Part shown: positions 1 through 6,548 of the stretch, piece by piece
Position numbering within the stretch: position 1 is the first letter of the stretch
Layout: every line of letters begins with the position of its first letter
Origin: Verrucomicrobiota bacterium
GTDB taxonomy: Bacteria > Verrucomicrobiota > Kiritimatiellia > JAAZAB01
Assembly: GCA_018896395.1 (NCBI GenBank)
Contig: JAHIMN010000121.1
Location: forward strand, 1-10,229
DNA: 10,229 bases
Direction of reading: 5' to 3'
Position numbers and translations under genes: made by a program
Notes under the pieces: model-generated
Database searches by the model: none
What the model was told of the DNA's origin: nothing
Seen by the model: only the letters and a program-made list of their open reading frames with translations

Positions 1-131
1 AGCGCCCGATGACCCAGGAGCGTCACCACCGAACTATCCACGCCGCCACTCAGCGCGTTAATGGCAATGCCTTTGCCGACCGTCTTGCGGATCTCCTCGA
101 TCTGCGCGTTGATGAATACTTTGGCATCCAT
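1..131 (-). CDS. GMP synthase-type PP-loop ATP pyrophosphatase, N-terminal fragment
   Basis: Partial gene leaving the window on the left; the first 43 codons are visible. The protein begins MDAKVFINAQIEEIRKTVG and then carries ALSGGVDSSVVTLLGHRA, in which SGGVDSS (residues 28-34) is the PP-loop that binds the ATP pyrophosphate in N-type ATP pyrophosphatases. A start this short before the PP-loop, and the SGGVDSSVV context, fit the stand-alone ATP-pyrophosphatase subunit or domain of GMP synthase (GuaA type), which adenylates XMP for amination. QueC/ExsB-like or NAD synthase-like relatives share the motif and cannot be excluded from 43 residues. The start is supported by an AAGGAG ribosome-binding site (read on the minus strand at 141-146) eight bases before the ATG. 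It is transcribed away from the larA-like gene. Confidence 0.72.
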   Translation of the reverse strand, partial: MDAKVFINAQIEEIRKTVGKGIAINALSGGVDSSVVTLLGHRA

Positions 132-169
132 GCGGGATACTCCTTGAAAGGTTGTTTACACTGTTCGAC

Positions 170-183
170 GGCATCAGTATGCC
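170..183. repeat. small perfect inverted repeat in divergent spacer
   Basis: GGCAT and ATGCC flank four bases (CAGT). It lies about 40 bases upstream of the PP-loop gene start, where a promoter or operator for that gene would be expected. It is short enough to occur by chance. The 190-base spacer holds this repeat and the rightward promoter, and I see nothing else in it. Confidence 0.3.
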
Positions 184-236
184 ATAACTCCGGGAAAAGA
201 AAATGATTCTCTTAGTGCACATCCGGGAAGCAGGCA

Positions 237-265
237 TTGACGCCCACCCAGACCGTCACTATACT
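237..265 (+). promoter_or_regulatory. sigma70-like promoter for the larA-opp block
   Basis: TTGACG (237-242) and TATACT (260-265) are separated by exactly 17 bases, so each hexamer has five of six consensus bases at optimal spacing. Transcription would start near 272, leaving an untranslated leader of about 50 bases before the ATG at 322. It is the only good promoter I see upstream of the rightward block. Confidence 0.6.
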
Positions 266-321
266 GCCCGCATTGATCCGATGATGACAATTCCCAATAC
301 AGCGGGACGCAACGCCAGCCC

Positions 322-1632
322 ATGACTATCGCTGTTTCCATTCCTGCCGGCCAGGCCGCATGCCTGGGGTCCCTGGTTTCTTCGTTCCGTGCCTCGCCGT
401 TTTCCGATGCGGCCATTGACGCAGCGTTGCACCATCCAATTTGGCCGGCCGCGCCCGCAGTCGCTACGCGACAGCGTTGCGGGCGGGCCGGCGCCGGTTC
501 GGCCGTGGAGGATTGCATTCAGCCCGGCGAATCCGTCTGCCTGGTGGTTTCCGACCAGACCCGCAAGACGGCGCTACACCGCATCCTGCCGGTGCTCCTG
601 CGCCGCCTGACGGGTAGGGGTTGTAAGGTGAGCGATTTTTTTATCCTGGTGGCGACCGGCATTCACCGGCCGCCGACATCGGTGGAACTCGGCAATATCC
701 TCGGCGCCGAAATGGGCGCGGCTTTCGCCGGTCGCATTATTTTTCACAATCCGGATGACGAATCCGGGTTAATTCCCATTGGCCGGACACGCCGCGGACA
801 TGAGGTTCGCCTTAACCGGCGGGCGGTGGAAGCTTCCCGTCTTGTTCTGCTTGGCGCGGCGACCTATCATTACTACGCCGGGTTCGGCGGTGGACGCAAG
901 TCGCTCATTCCTGGCCTGGCCGGGCGCGCCACGATTGCCTATAACCACAGCCTGACGCTCGACCCGGAGCAGGATCGCATCCGACCCGGGGTTGAAATCG
1001 GCCGATTAGACGGCAATCCCGTGTCGGAAGAGATGCTGGAAGGCGCGCGTCTGCATTCTCCGGATTTCATCATCAACACGGTGCTCGCACCGGATGGGCA
1101 GCTGGCCGGGGTCTTTGCGGGTGACCTGGACCTGGCGCACCGCGCCGCTTGCCGGTTGGTGGAACAGATTGACCGCGTGGATATCCGCAAGAAAGCGGAT
1201 TTTGTCGTGGCCGATGCCGGCGACGCCGGCAACTGGATTCAAGCGCATAAAGCCCTGTTCAACGCTGCGCGGGCGGTTCAGGAAACCGGGCGCATCATTC
1301 TGCTCGCGCCGTGTCCGGAAGGACTCGATAATGAGCGTTTCCGGTACTGGGTAACGCGGCCTACGCTGGCCGAAATTTACCGGGGCTTGCGGCAAAGCCC
1401 CGAAGTCAACGGTCAGACGGCCTTGTCCACGCGGTTGCGCGGTGCGCGCACGATATTGGTCACCCAGTTGAGTGCGCGGGATGTGGCTGACTTGAGGATC
1501 GCGACGGCGCCGGACTTGGGCAAGGCCGTCCGTCTGACGCTCGACGAACTGGCGCGGGCGGGAATAAAGCTCCCGACATATTATCTAATGCCGGGAGCGA
1601 TGGCGGTAGTGCCGTTCGGGGGAGGCACGTAG
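322..1632 (+). CDS. larA: LarA-like nickel-pincer racemase family protein (DUF2088)
   Basis: 436-residue protein of the lactate racemase (LarA) family, cytoplasmic enzymes that racemise or epimerise 2-hydroxyacids with a nickel-pincer nucleotide cofactor. Family landmarks are in order: SDQTRK (77-82, matching the SDxTR loop of LarA), ATGIHRPPT (111-119, with His115), HNPDD (142-146) and HYYAGFGGGRKSLIPG (183-198, with His183 and Lys193). The spacing His115-His183-Lys193 closely matches His108-His174-Lys184 of Lactobacillus plantarum LarA, where the lysine binds the cofactor and the histidines serve in catalysis and nickel binding, so the site looks intact. Length is normal for the family. The ATG has no clear Shine-Dalgarno. 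Substrate is unknown: many relatives act on 2-hydroxyacids other than lactate. No cofactor-synthesis genes (larB, larC, larE) are in view. It is 91 bases before oppB with no obvious terminator, so may be co-transcribed. Confidence 0.85.
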   Translation: MTIAVSIPAGQAACLGSLVSSFRASPFSDAAIDAALHHPIWPAAPAVATRQRCGRAGAGSAVEDCIQPGESVCLVVSDQTRKTALHRILPVLLRRLTGRGCKVSDFFILVATGIHRPPTSVELGNILGAEMGAAFAGRIIFHNPDDESGLIPIGRTRRGHEVRLNRRAVEASRLVLLGAATYHYYAGFGGGRKSLIPGLAGRATIAYNHSLTLDPEQDRIRPGVEIGRLDGNPVSEEMLEGARLHSPDFIINTVLAPDGQLAGVFAGDLDLAHRAACRLVEQIDRVDIRKKADFVVADAGDAGNWIQAHKALFNAARAVQETGRIILLAPCPEGLDNERFRYWVTRPTLAEIYRGLRQSPEVNGQTALSTRLRGARTILVTQLSARDVADLRIATAPDLGKAVRLTLDELARAGIKLPTYYLMPGAMAVVPFGGGT

Positions 1633-1669
1633 AGCGGGGAGCGTAGAGCGTATAAGCAGAAGCAAACAT

Positions 1670-1718
1670 CGAACATCCAACACCGAACACCGAACACCGA
1701 ACACTGAACACCGAGCAG
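1670..1718 (+). repeat. heptanucleotide tandem repeat, CGAACAC type
   Basis: Seven consecutive 7-base units in strict register: CGAACAT, CCAACAC, CGAACAC three times, TGAACAC, CGAGCAG. The tract ends five bases before the oppB start codon and occupies the place where a Shine-Dalgarno would be; no AGGAG-like sequence is present. On the other strand the word reads GTGTTCG, close to the TGTTGGA words at 4500-4520. Confidence 0.9.
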
Positions 1719-1723
1719 TCATA

Positions 1724-3118
1724 ATGTTGCGCTACATCATACGCCGCATCTTCCAGATGATCCCAACCGTCTTCGGGGTCATTGTGATCACTTTTATCCT
1801 GTTCAATATCGTGGGCGGCAGTCCGGCCGCCATGACGTTAGGTAAAAATGTTTCGCCCAAGGCGCTGGAGGAATTTGACGAACAGCGCGGCTTCAACAAG
1901 CCGCTCCTGCTGGGCCGTTGGAGCGCAACGCGGGCGTATGAGAATACGACCTTTGAGCGCAACGCCGGGCCCTGGCGACAGGTTGAGGGCGTCACCTACA
2001 CGGCGCCTCAGCGCCGTGAACCCGGCCATATCACGCTGGCGCCCGGCAAAGACTATGCCCTGCCGCTGGCCTTCAAGCTGAAGCCGCAAGTAACTTATCA
2101 ATGGGTTTTGAAATATCGCCTGCTCTCGGGCACGGCAGCGTTCAAGACCGTGCATAGTTATCAACCCGATGATGTAACGGGAGCAAAACCGGCATTGGCC
2201 GCCGCCGGCGGCTTTGAGCGCCAAATCCGATTGCTGACTACGAACAGCGCTTGGCAAACGGTCAAAATTCCGTTTAATGCCGGGGCGGTCCCGGCGACCC
2301 TTAAGCTGACGGTGCATACCGAGGGCGGGGCGCTGGAAATCTGCGCGCTCAAGCTACGGAGGCAAAACGCGAATTGGTTCGATACCCAATTCGTGTTTTA
2401 CCTTTCGCAGATTGCGCGGCTTGACTTTGGGAAATCCAATTTTACCAATCAGCGCGTATCGCAGATGCTTAAAGACGGCATCGGTCCCTCGCTATGCCTG
2501 ACCGCGCCGATTTTCTTTGTCGAACTGGTCGTGGCGGTCAGCATTGCCCTGCTGTGCGCGTTCTTCCGCAACACTCTCGTGGACCGCTTGATCGTGGTGA
2601 TCGCGGTGATGCTGATGAGCGTGAATTACCTCGTCTGGATTATCTTCGGACAATATATGCTGGGCTACCGCTGGGGGTGGTTCCCCTTGTGGGGGTTCGA
2701 ATCGTGGACTTTTCTGCTCCTGCCGGTGTTGATCGGCGTGGTCAGTGGACTGGGCGGGAATGTCCGGTTTTACCGCACGATTATGCTGGACGAGATGTAC
2801 CGGGATTACGTGCGCACGGCCTTTGCCAAGGGCGTGAGTCGTCCGGGGGTCCTGTTTAAACACGTTTTGAAAAACGCCATGATTCCCATTCTAACTAACG
2901 TGGTAATTGTCATCCCCTTTCTCTATACCGGGAGTCTTCTGCTGGAGGTTTTCTTCGGCATTCCCGGTCTGGGCAACATGTATATTAACGCCATTAATTA
3001 TTCCGATGTTGACGTTATCCGTGCCATCGTATTGATCGGCTCGATCCTGTATGTGATCGCGAACCTGATGACCGATCTCTGTTACGCACTCTTTGACCCG
3101 CGGGTAAAAATAGGATGA
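1724..3118 (+). CDS. oppB: Oligopeptide/dipeptide ABC transporter permease OppB/DppB with inserted extracytoplasmic domain
   Basis: 464-residue inner-membrane permease of the peptide/nickel (OppB/DppB) type. It opens with the typical MLRYIIRRIFQMIPTVFGV first helix (about 12-31), followed by a conserved stretch ending RGFNKPLLL (55-63). After the insert the classical protein resumes at FYLSQIARLDFGKS (225-238), with helices near 258-280, 288-309, 327-345, 388-410 and 432-452. The cytoplasmic EAA loop that contacts the ATPases lies at 357-388 (EMYRDYVRTAFAKGVS, then HVLKNAMIP). The ending YALFDPRVKIG is standard. Normal family members have about 300-340 residues; the excess is a 155-residue insertion at about 64-217 in the first external loop (see findings). 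No ribosome-binding site is evident; the heptad repeat fills that position. The stop overlaps the oppC start as ATGA. Confidence 0.93.
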   Translation: MLRYIIRRIFQMIPTVFGVIVITFILFNIVGGSPAAMTLGKNVSPKALEEFDEQRGFNKPLLLGRWSATRAYENTTFERNAGPWRQVEGVTYTAPQRREPGHITLAPGKDYALPLAFKLKPQVTYQWVLKYRLLSGTAAFKTVHSYQPDDVTGAKPALAAAGGFERQIRLLTTNSAWQTVKIPFNAGAVPATLKLTVHTEGGALEICALKLRRQNANWFDTQFVFYLSQIARLDFGKSNFTNQRVSQMLKDGIGPSLCLTAPIFFVELVVAVSIALLCAFFRNTLVDRLIVVIAVMLMSVNYLVWIIFGQYMLGYRWGWFPLWGFESWTFLLLPVLIGVVSGLGGNVRFYRTIMLDEMYRDYVRTAFAKGVSRPGVLFKHVLKNAMIPILTNVVIVIPFLYTGSLLLEVFFGIPGLGNMYINAINYSDVDVIRAIVLIGSILYVIANLMTDLCYALFDPRVKIG

Positions 3119-4383
3119 ATCACTCAATCACTGAATCACTTAATCACTCAATTTCTTCCTCCCTCTGGGGGGACGCGTGGCGGCAATTGCGTCGTAACCG
3201 GATCGCCGTGGCGTCCTTCTGGATCATTGTTGTCTATCTAGCGATGGCGCTCTATGGCGAGGGTGTGTTCTGGTATTTCCATTGGAAGGACATGACGCCG
3301 CCCTACCAGCAAACCAATTTGAGGGAGGAATATCTGTCGCCAAGCGTATTCCGGCATCCGTTTGCGGTTTCATCTGTAGACGATCCTGGCGCGGTCGGTT
3401 CCCCGGCGGTTGATCATCGCGGCCAACCGGCGGCGAAAAGTGTTGTCGCGCGTTTCCGCACCGGCTTGCGCACATTGGCCCATCATCCGCTCGGTACGGA
3501 CAACCTGGGGCGTGACGTGTTTCAGCGTACGGTCCAGGGCGCGCGGATCGCGTTCCAAGTCGGGATCATCACATCATGCATTGCCATTCCCATCGGCGTC
3601 ATCCTGGGATGCCTGGCCGGCTATTTCGGGGGCAAAACGGATGACTTCATTGTCTGGTTATATTCCACCTTCTCGTCCATCCCAGACCTGCTCTTTATCA
3701 TGGCTATTGCCATGGTGGTCGGCAAGGGCCTGCAGGGTGTGTATCTGGGCATTGGTCTGACGACCTGGGTCAACTTGTGCCGGCTGATCCGGGGCGAGGT
3801 GATGAAACACAAGACGCGTCCTTACGTGCAGGTGGCCCATGCGCTTGGGCTGGGCCCTTTCAGGATCATGTTCCGGCATATCCTGCCCAATGTGTTTCAC
3901 ATCGTCATCATAACCTTTTCCCTGCGGTTCCCCGCAGCCATTTCCACGGAAGTTTTCATGAGCTTCCTGGGCATTGGCCTGACGACCTGGGTCAACCTGT
4001 GCCGGTTGATCCGGGGCGAGGTGATGAAACACAAGACGCGTCCTTACGTGCAGGCGGCCCATGCGCTTGGGCTGGGGCCTTTCAGGATCATGTTCCGGCA
4101 TATCCTGCCCAACGTGTTTCACATCGTCATCATAACATTTTCCCTGCGGTTCCCCGCGGCCATTTCCACGGAAGTATTCATGAGTTTCCTGGGGATCGGC
4201 GTGCAGGGCGAGCCCTCCTGGGGGATCATGATCAGCAACGCGCGCCTGCGCCTGTGGCAGGGCGTGTGGTGGGAAATGACCTTTGTGACCGCGGCAATTT
4301 TTTTCATTGTGCTGGCGTTTAACCTGCTGGGCGATGCATTGCGGGATGCCCTCGACCCGCGATTGAGAACCAGTGAACGCTGA
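3115..4383 (+). CDS. oppC: Oligopeptide/dipeptide ABC transporter permease OppC/DppC with internal tandem duplication
   Basis: 422-residue partner permease of OppB. Recognisable parts are DAWRQLRRNRIAVASF before the first helix (about 30-48), an enlarged periplasmic segment (49-122), the signature HPLGTDNLGRDVFQRTVQGAR (124-144), helices at about 148-170 and 180-203, the EAA loop, and the ending NLLGDALRDALDPRLR. Residues 211-284 (TM4 end, EAA loop and TM5) are repeated almost exactly as 285-358, so the protein has two EAA loops (RPYVQVAHALGLGPFRIM and a copy with Ala for Val240). Without the copy it would have 348 residues, near the family norm. The reading frame stays open and the remainder looks intact, so it may be functional with an extra helix pair. 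The ATG overlaps the oppB stop. The first 14 residues are encoded by an 8-base repeat. Confidence 0.92.
   Translation: MNHSITESLNHSISSSLWGDAWRQLRRNRIAVASFWIIVVYLAMALYGEGVFWYFHWKDMTPPYQQTNLREEYLSPSVFRHPFAVSSVDDPGAVGSPAVDHRGQPAAKSVVARFRTGLRTLAHHPLGTDNLGRDVFQRTVQGARIAFQVGIITSCIAIPIGVILGCLAGYFGGKTDDFIVWLYSTFSSIPDLLFIMAIAMVVGKGLQGVYLGIGLTTWVNLCRLIRGEVMKHKTRPYVQVAHALGLGPFRIMFRHILPNVFHIVIITFSLRFPAAISTEVFMSFLGIGLTTWVNLCRLIRGEVMKHKTRPYVQAAHALGLGPFRIMFRHILPNVFHIVIITFSLRFPAAISTEVFMSFLGIGVQGEPSWGIMISNARLRLWQGVWWEMTFVTAAIFFIVLAFNLLGDALRDALDPRLRTSER
3117..3156 (+). repeat. octanucleotide tandem repeat inside the start of oppC
   Basis: Units GAATCACT, CAATCACT, GAATCACT, TAATCACT and a decayed CAATTTCT follow in strict 8-base register, beginning at the oppB stop/oppC start overlap. 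They are translated as the serine/histidine/asparagine-rich N-terminus (NHSITESLNHSISS). Period 8 differs from the period 7 of the other tracts. Since no homology to other OppC proteins is expected here, the tail is probably repeat-derived. Confidence 0.85.
3745..4188 (+). repeat. 222-bp in-frame tandem duplication within oppC
   Basis: Copy 1 is 3745-3966 and copy 2 is 3967-4188, both beginning CTGGGCATTGG; the same word in altered form (CTGGGGATCGG) follows at 4189. Aligning the copies base by base gives 10 differences in 222 (about 95.5% identity). Nine are silent; one changes Val240 to Ala314. The boundary words encode LGIG, which occurs naturally at both the TM4 and the TM5 ends of OppC, so unequal recombination or slippage between these short homologies would explain the duplication. 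Confidence 0.97.
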
Positions 4384-4389
4384 CGGCGG

Positions 4390-4438
4390 AGGTCAGAGGT
4401 CAGAGGTCAGAGGTCAGAGGTCAGAGGTCAGAGGTCAG
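4390..4438 (+). repeat. heptanucleotide tandem repeat, AGGTCAG x7
   Basis: Seven perfect tandem copies of AGGTCAG, starting six bases after the oppC stop. No sequence variation among units, so this is the youngest-looking tract in the window. Units are adjacent without spacers, so it is not a CRISPR array. Confidence 0.97.
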
Positions 4439-4499
4439 AAATAGTTGGAATGCACAAAACGATTATTTGTCAATTCGTAATTAATTGGGTGTCCATCAT

Positions 4500-4534
4500 T
4501 GTTGGACGTTGGATGTTGGATTTTTGACGTTTGC
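4500..4534 (+). repeat. degenerate heptanucleotide repeat, TGTTGGA type
   Basis: Units in 7-base register: TGTTGGA, CGTTGGA, TGTTGGA, TTTTTGA, CGTTTGC. The last two are decayed. It lies in the oppC-oppD spacer (4384-4596), which otherwise holds an AT-richer stretch at about 4439-4499 without a convincing promoter or gene. Confidence 0.75.
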
Positions 4535-4541
4535 TTAGTCC

Positions 4542-4583
4542 TTGTCCGTCGTCCGTCATCTGGCGTCTGTCATCTGTCGTCCG
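4542..4583 (+). repeat. degenerate heptanucleotide repeat, TCRTCYG type
   Basis: Six units in 7-base register: TTGTCCG, TCGTCCG, TCATCTG, GCGTCTG, TCATCTG, TCGTCCG. The tract ends eight bases before the first ATG of oppD. It is open in the oppD frame from a TTG at 4531, which can mislead start prediction; the resulting N-terminus would be pure repeat-derived sequence. Confidence 0.85.
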
Positions 4584-4596
4584 ATTTGGTATGGTC

Positions 4597-5556
4597 ATGG
4601 AAAATTATTTACTTGATGTGGACCAACTCAGCGTCTTCTTCCGGACGCGGACGGAACCGGTCCGGGCGGTGAGCGGTGCATCGTTCAGCGTGGCGCCGGG
4701 CGAAACCGTCGCGCTGGTAGGCGAGAGCGGCTGTGGTAAAAGTGTCACCGCGCTGGCCCTGACCCGGCTGGTGGCCGAGCCCGGTTACGTGGCCGGCGGC
4801 AGTATCCGGTTTGCCGGCCGCGATGTGCTGGCCATGAACCCGGAGCGGTTGCGCCAGATGCGTGGCGCGGAAATTGCCTATATTTTTCAGGAACCGGCCA
4901 CTTCGCTTAACCCCGTATTCCGTGTCGGCTGGCAAATTGCCGAGGCGCTCAATCTGCACCGGGCGGGCATTGCCGCCCGGGAGGAAGTCGTCAGCCTGCT
5001 GAACCGCGTCGGCTTGCCTGATCCCGAACGCCGACTAAGCGCGTATCCCCACGAGCTTAGCGGCGGTATGCAACAGCGTGTTATGATTGCCATAGCCCTG
5101 GCCTGTCGTCCCCGCTTGCTGGTGGCCGATGAGCCCACCACTGCACTGGATGTCACGATCCAGGCGCAAATTCTCGACCTGCTGGTCCGTTTGCAGGGGG
5201 AACTGGGCATGGCCATGTTGCTGATTACCCACAACCTGGGCCTCGTGGCCGGCGTAGCGCGGCGGGTCAACGTCATGTATGCCGGCCGCATCGTGGAACG
5301 GGGGGCGGTCGAGAAAATTCTGGGTCAGAGCGCGCATCCTTACACGCGCGGACTCATGGCCGCCGTGCCGCGCTTAAGCGGTGGCAAAACCCGCATGGTC
5401 GGGATTCCCGGCGCCGTGCCCAATCCGGCGCGACTGCCCTCGGGGTGTCCCTTCCACCCGCGCTGTCCGAAGGCCCAGCCGTTGTGCCGTCAGCAGGATC
5501 CGATTGAAACAATCATAACCGAGGACCATCAGGTGCGATGTCACTTTTGGAAATAA
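4597..5556 (+). CDS. oppD: Oligopeptide/dipeptide ABC transporter ATPase OppD/DppD
   Basis: 319-residue cytoplasmic ATPase that, paired with OppF, powers the OppBC channel. Visible motifs: Walker A GESGCGKS (42-49), Q-loop FQEP (97-100), ABC signature LSGGMQQ (154-160), Walker B LLVADEP (174-180), and the switch histidine in ITHNLG (His212). The oligopeptide-transporter C-terminal domain follows, with HPYTRGLMAAVP (247-258) and cysteines 284, 290, 297 and 315; in related DppD/DppF proteins this cluster binds an iron-sulfur centre. ATG 4597 gives MENYLLDVDQLSVFF, the usual family beginning; ATG 4591 (two residues longer) is equally possible. The upstream TTG at 4531 is rejected because the added residues come from repeat DNA. 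No clear Shine-Dalgarno. The 3' end overlaps oppF by 19 bases. Confidence 0.95.
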   Translation: MENYLLDVDQLSVFFRTRTEPVRAVSGASFSVAPGETVALVGESGCGKSVTALALTRLVAEPGYVAGGSIRFAGRDVLAMNPERLRQMRGAEIAYIFQEPATSLNPVFRVGWQIAEALNLHRAGIAAREEVVSLLNRVGLPDPERRLSAYPHELSGGMQQRVMIAIALACRPRLLVADEPTTALDVTIQAQILDLLVRLQGELGMAMLLITHNLGLVAGVARRVNVMYAGRIVERGAVEKILGQSAHPYTRGLMAAVPRLSGGKTRMVGIPGAVPNPARLPSGCPFHPRCPKAQPLCRQQDPIETIITEDHQVRCHFWK

Positions 5557-6548
5557 ATAATCTGCATGTTCGGTTCAGTGCCGGGCACGGTCACGAGGTG
5601 CGCGCGGTCAATGGCGTCTCACTGGCCGTCGAACGCGGTGAAAGCGTGGGTCTCGTGGGCGAGAGCGGGTGCGGTAAGAGCACTCTGGGCAACGCCATCC
5701 TGCGACTTGTGCGAGTGCAGGCCGGGGCCATTTGGTTTGAAGATAAAAATGTGCTGACGCTCACTCACCGGGACCTTTTTCACTACCGGCGCCGGTCGCA
5801 AATGATTTTCCAGGACCCGTACGGCTCGCTTAATCCACGCCTGTCGGTAGGCGCAGCCATTGAGGAATGCCTGGCCGTGCACCGACTGGGCGACCGCGCG
5901 GAACGCAAGCGGCGTGTGCGGGACCTGTTGCAGACGGTCGGGCTCGATCCCGATTATGCCGCTCGTTACCCCCACGAGTTCAGCGGCGGCCAGCGCCAGC
6001 GCGTTGGCATTGCCCGCGCGCTGGCGCTGAATCCGGTATTTGTCGTTGCCGATGAACCGGTTTCGGCGCTGGATGTTTCCGTGCAGGCGCAAATCCTGAA
6101 CTTGATGAAGGACCTCCAGCAGGCACGGGGCCTGGCGTATCTGTTCGTTGCCCATGACCTGGCCGTTGTCCGCTATATGTGCGACCGAATACTGGTCATG
6201 TATGCCGGAGCGATTGTTGAAGCGGCGGAGGTGGACGCGCTGTTTGCTTGCCCCGCGCATCCCTACACGCAGGCACTGCTAAGCGCCGTGCCGGACGTGG
6301 AAAAAGAATTGCGTGCGCGTGCCGCGGGTGCGCGCCGGGAAATCGTGGAAGGCGAAGTGCCGACGGTCACCTCTGCGGTTGCCGGTTGTTCCTTCCATCC
6401 CCGCTGTCCCTATGCCCGGGATCTGTGCCGAACGCAACTGCCGGATGAGCGCGAGGTCGGTCCGGGCCATACGAGCCGCTGTCATTTTCGGTCTAATCAC
6501 GCTAACATCGAGGTGAGCCATGCGCCCGAAGAAATCATCAACACCTGA
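5538..6548 (+). CDS. oppF: Oligopeptide/dipeptide ABC transporter ATPase OppF/DppF
   Basis: 336-residue second ATPase of the importer. Motifs: Walker A GESGCGKS (41-48), Q-loop MIFQDPYGSLNPR (89-101, the characteristic OppF/DppF form), signature FSGGQRQR (148-155), Walker B VVADEPVSALD (169-179), and switch histidine in VAHDLAVVRYM (His206). The C-terminal oligopeptide-transporter domain has HPYTQALLSAVP (241-252) and cysteines 284, 290, 297 and 315, at exactly the same positions as in OppD, again a likely iron-sulfur site. MSLLEINNLHVRFSAG is a normal start; an AGGTG lies only two bases before the ATG, so initiation probably depends on translational coupling with oppD. The C-terminal tail after CHF (about 318-336) is extra and overlaps the next gene by 29 bases. 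Confidence 0.95.
   Translation: MSLLEINNLHVRFSAGHGHEVRAVNGVSLAVERGESVGLVGESGCGKSTLGNAILRLVRVQAGAIWFEDKNVLTLTHRDLFHYRRRSQMIFQDPYGSLNPRLSVGAAIEECLAVHRLGDRAERKRRVRDLLQTVGLDPDYAARYPHEFSGGQRQRVGIARALALNPVFVVADEPVSALDVSVQAQILNLMKDLQQARGLAYLFVAHDLAVVRYMCDRILVMYAGAIVEAAEVDALFACPAHPYTQALLSAVPDVEKELRARAAGARREIVEGEVPTVTSAVAGCSFHPRCPYARDLCRTQLPDEREVGPGHTSRCHFRSNHANIEVSHAPEEIINT
6510..6516 (+). promoter_or_regulatory. ribosome-binding site of the WbsX-like gene
   Basis: GAGGTGA, three bases before ATG 6520 and lying inside the oppF coding sequence. It supports ATG 6520 as the real start and translation coupled to oppF. Confidence 0.6.

Noticed and set aside
9..206. Plus-strand open frame at the left edge
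   Set aside because: It overlaps the PP-loop coding sequence on the minus strand, whose SGGVDSS motif and ribosome-binding site decide the strand.
3658..4122. Long open frame on the minus strand inside oppC
   Set aside because: It exists because the duplicated oppC segment is open on the other strand in both copies; oppC itself has full family conservation.
3745..4188. Simple sequencing or assembly stutter
   Set aside because: An exact stutter would give identical copies; 10 mostly silent differences make it unlikely, although a join of two strain variants remains possible.
4390..4438. CRISPR-like repeat array
   Set aside because: The units are 7 bases, directly adjacent and without spacers, and no cas genes are nearby.
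4439..4499. Internal promoter before oppD
   Set aside because: The stretch is AT-richer, but no pair of hexamers with acceptable spacing and match could be found.
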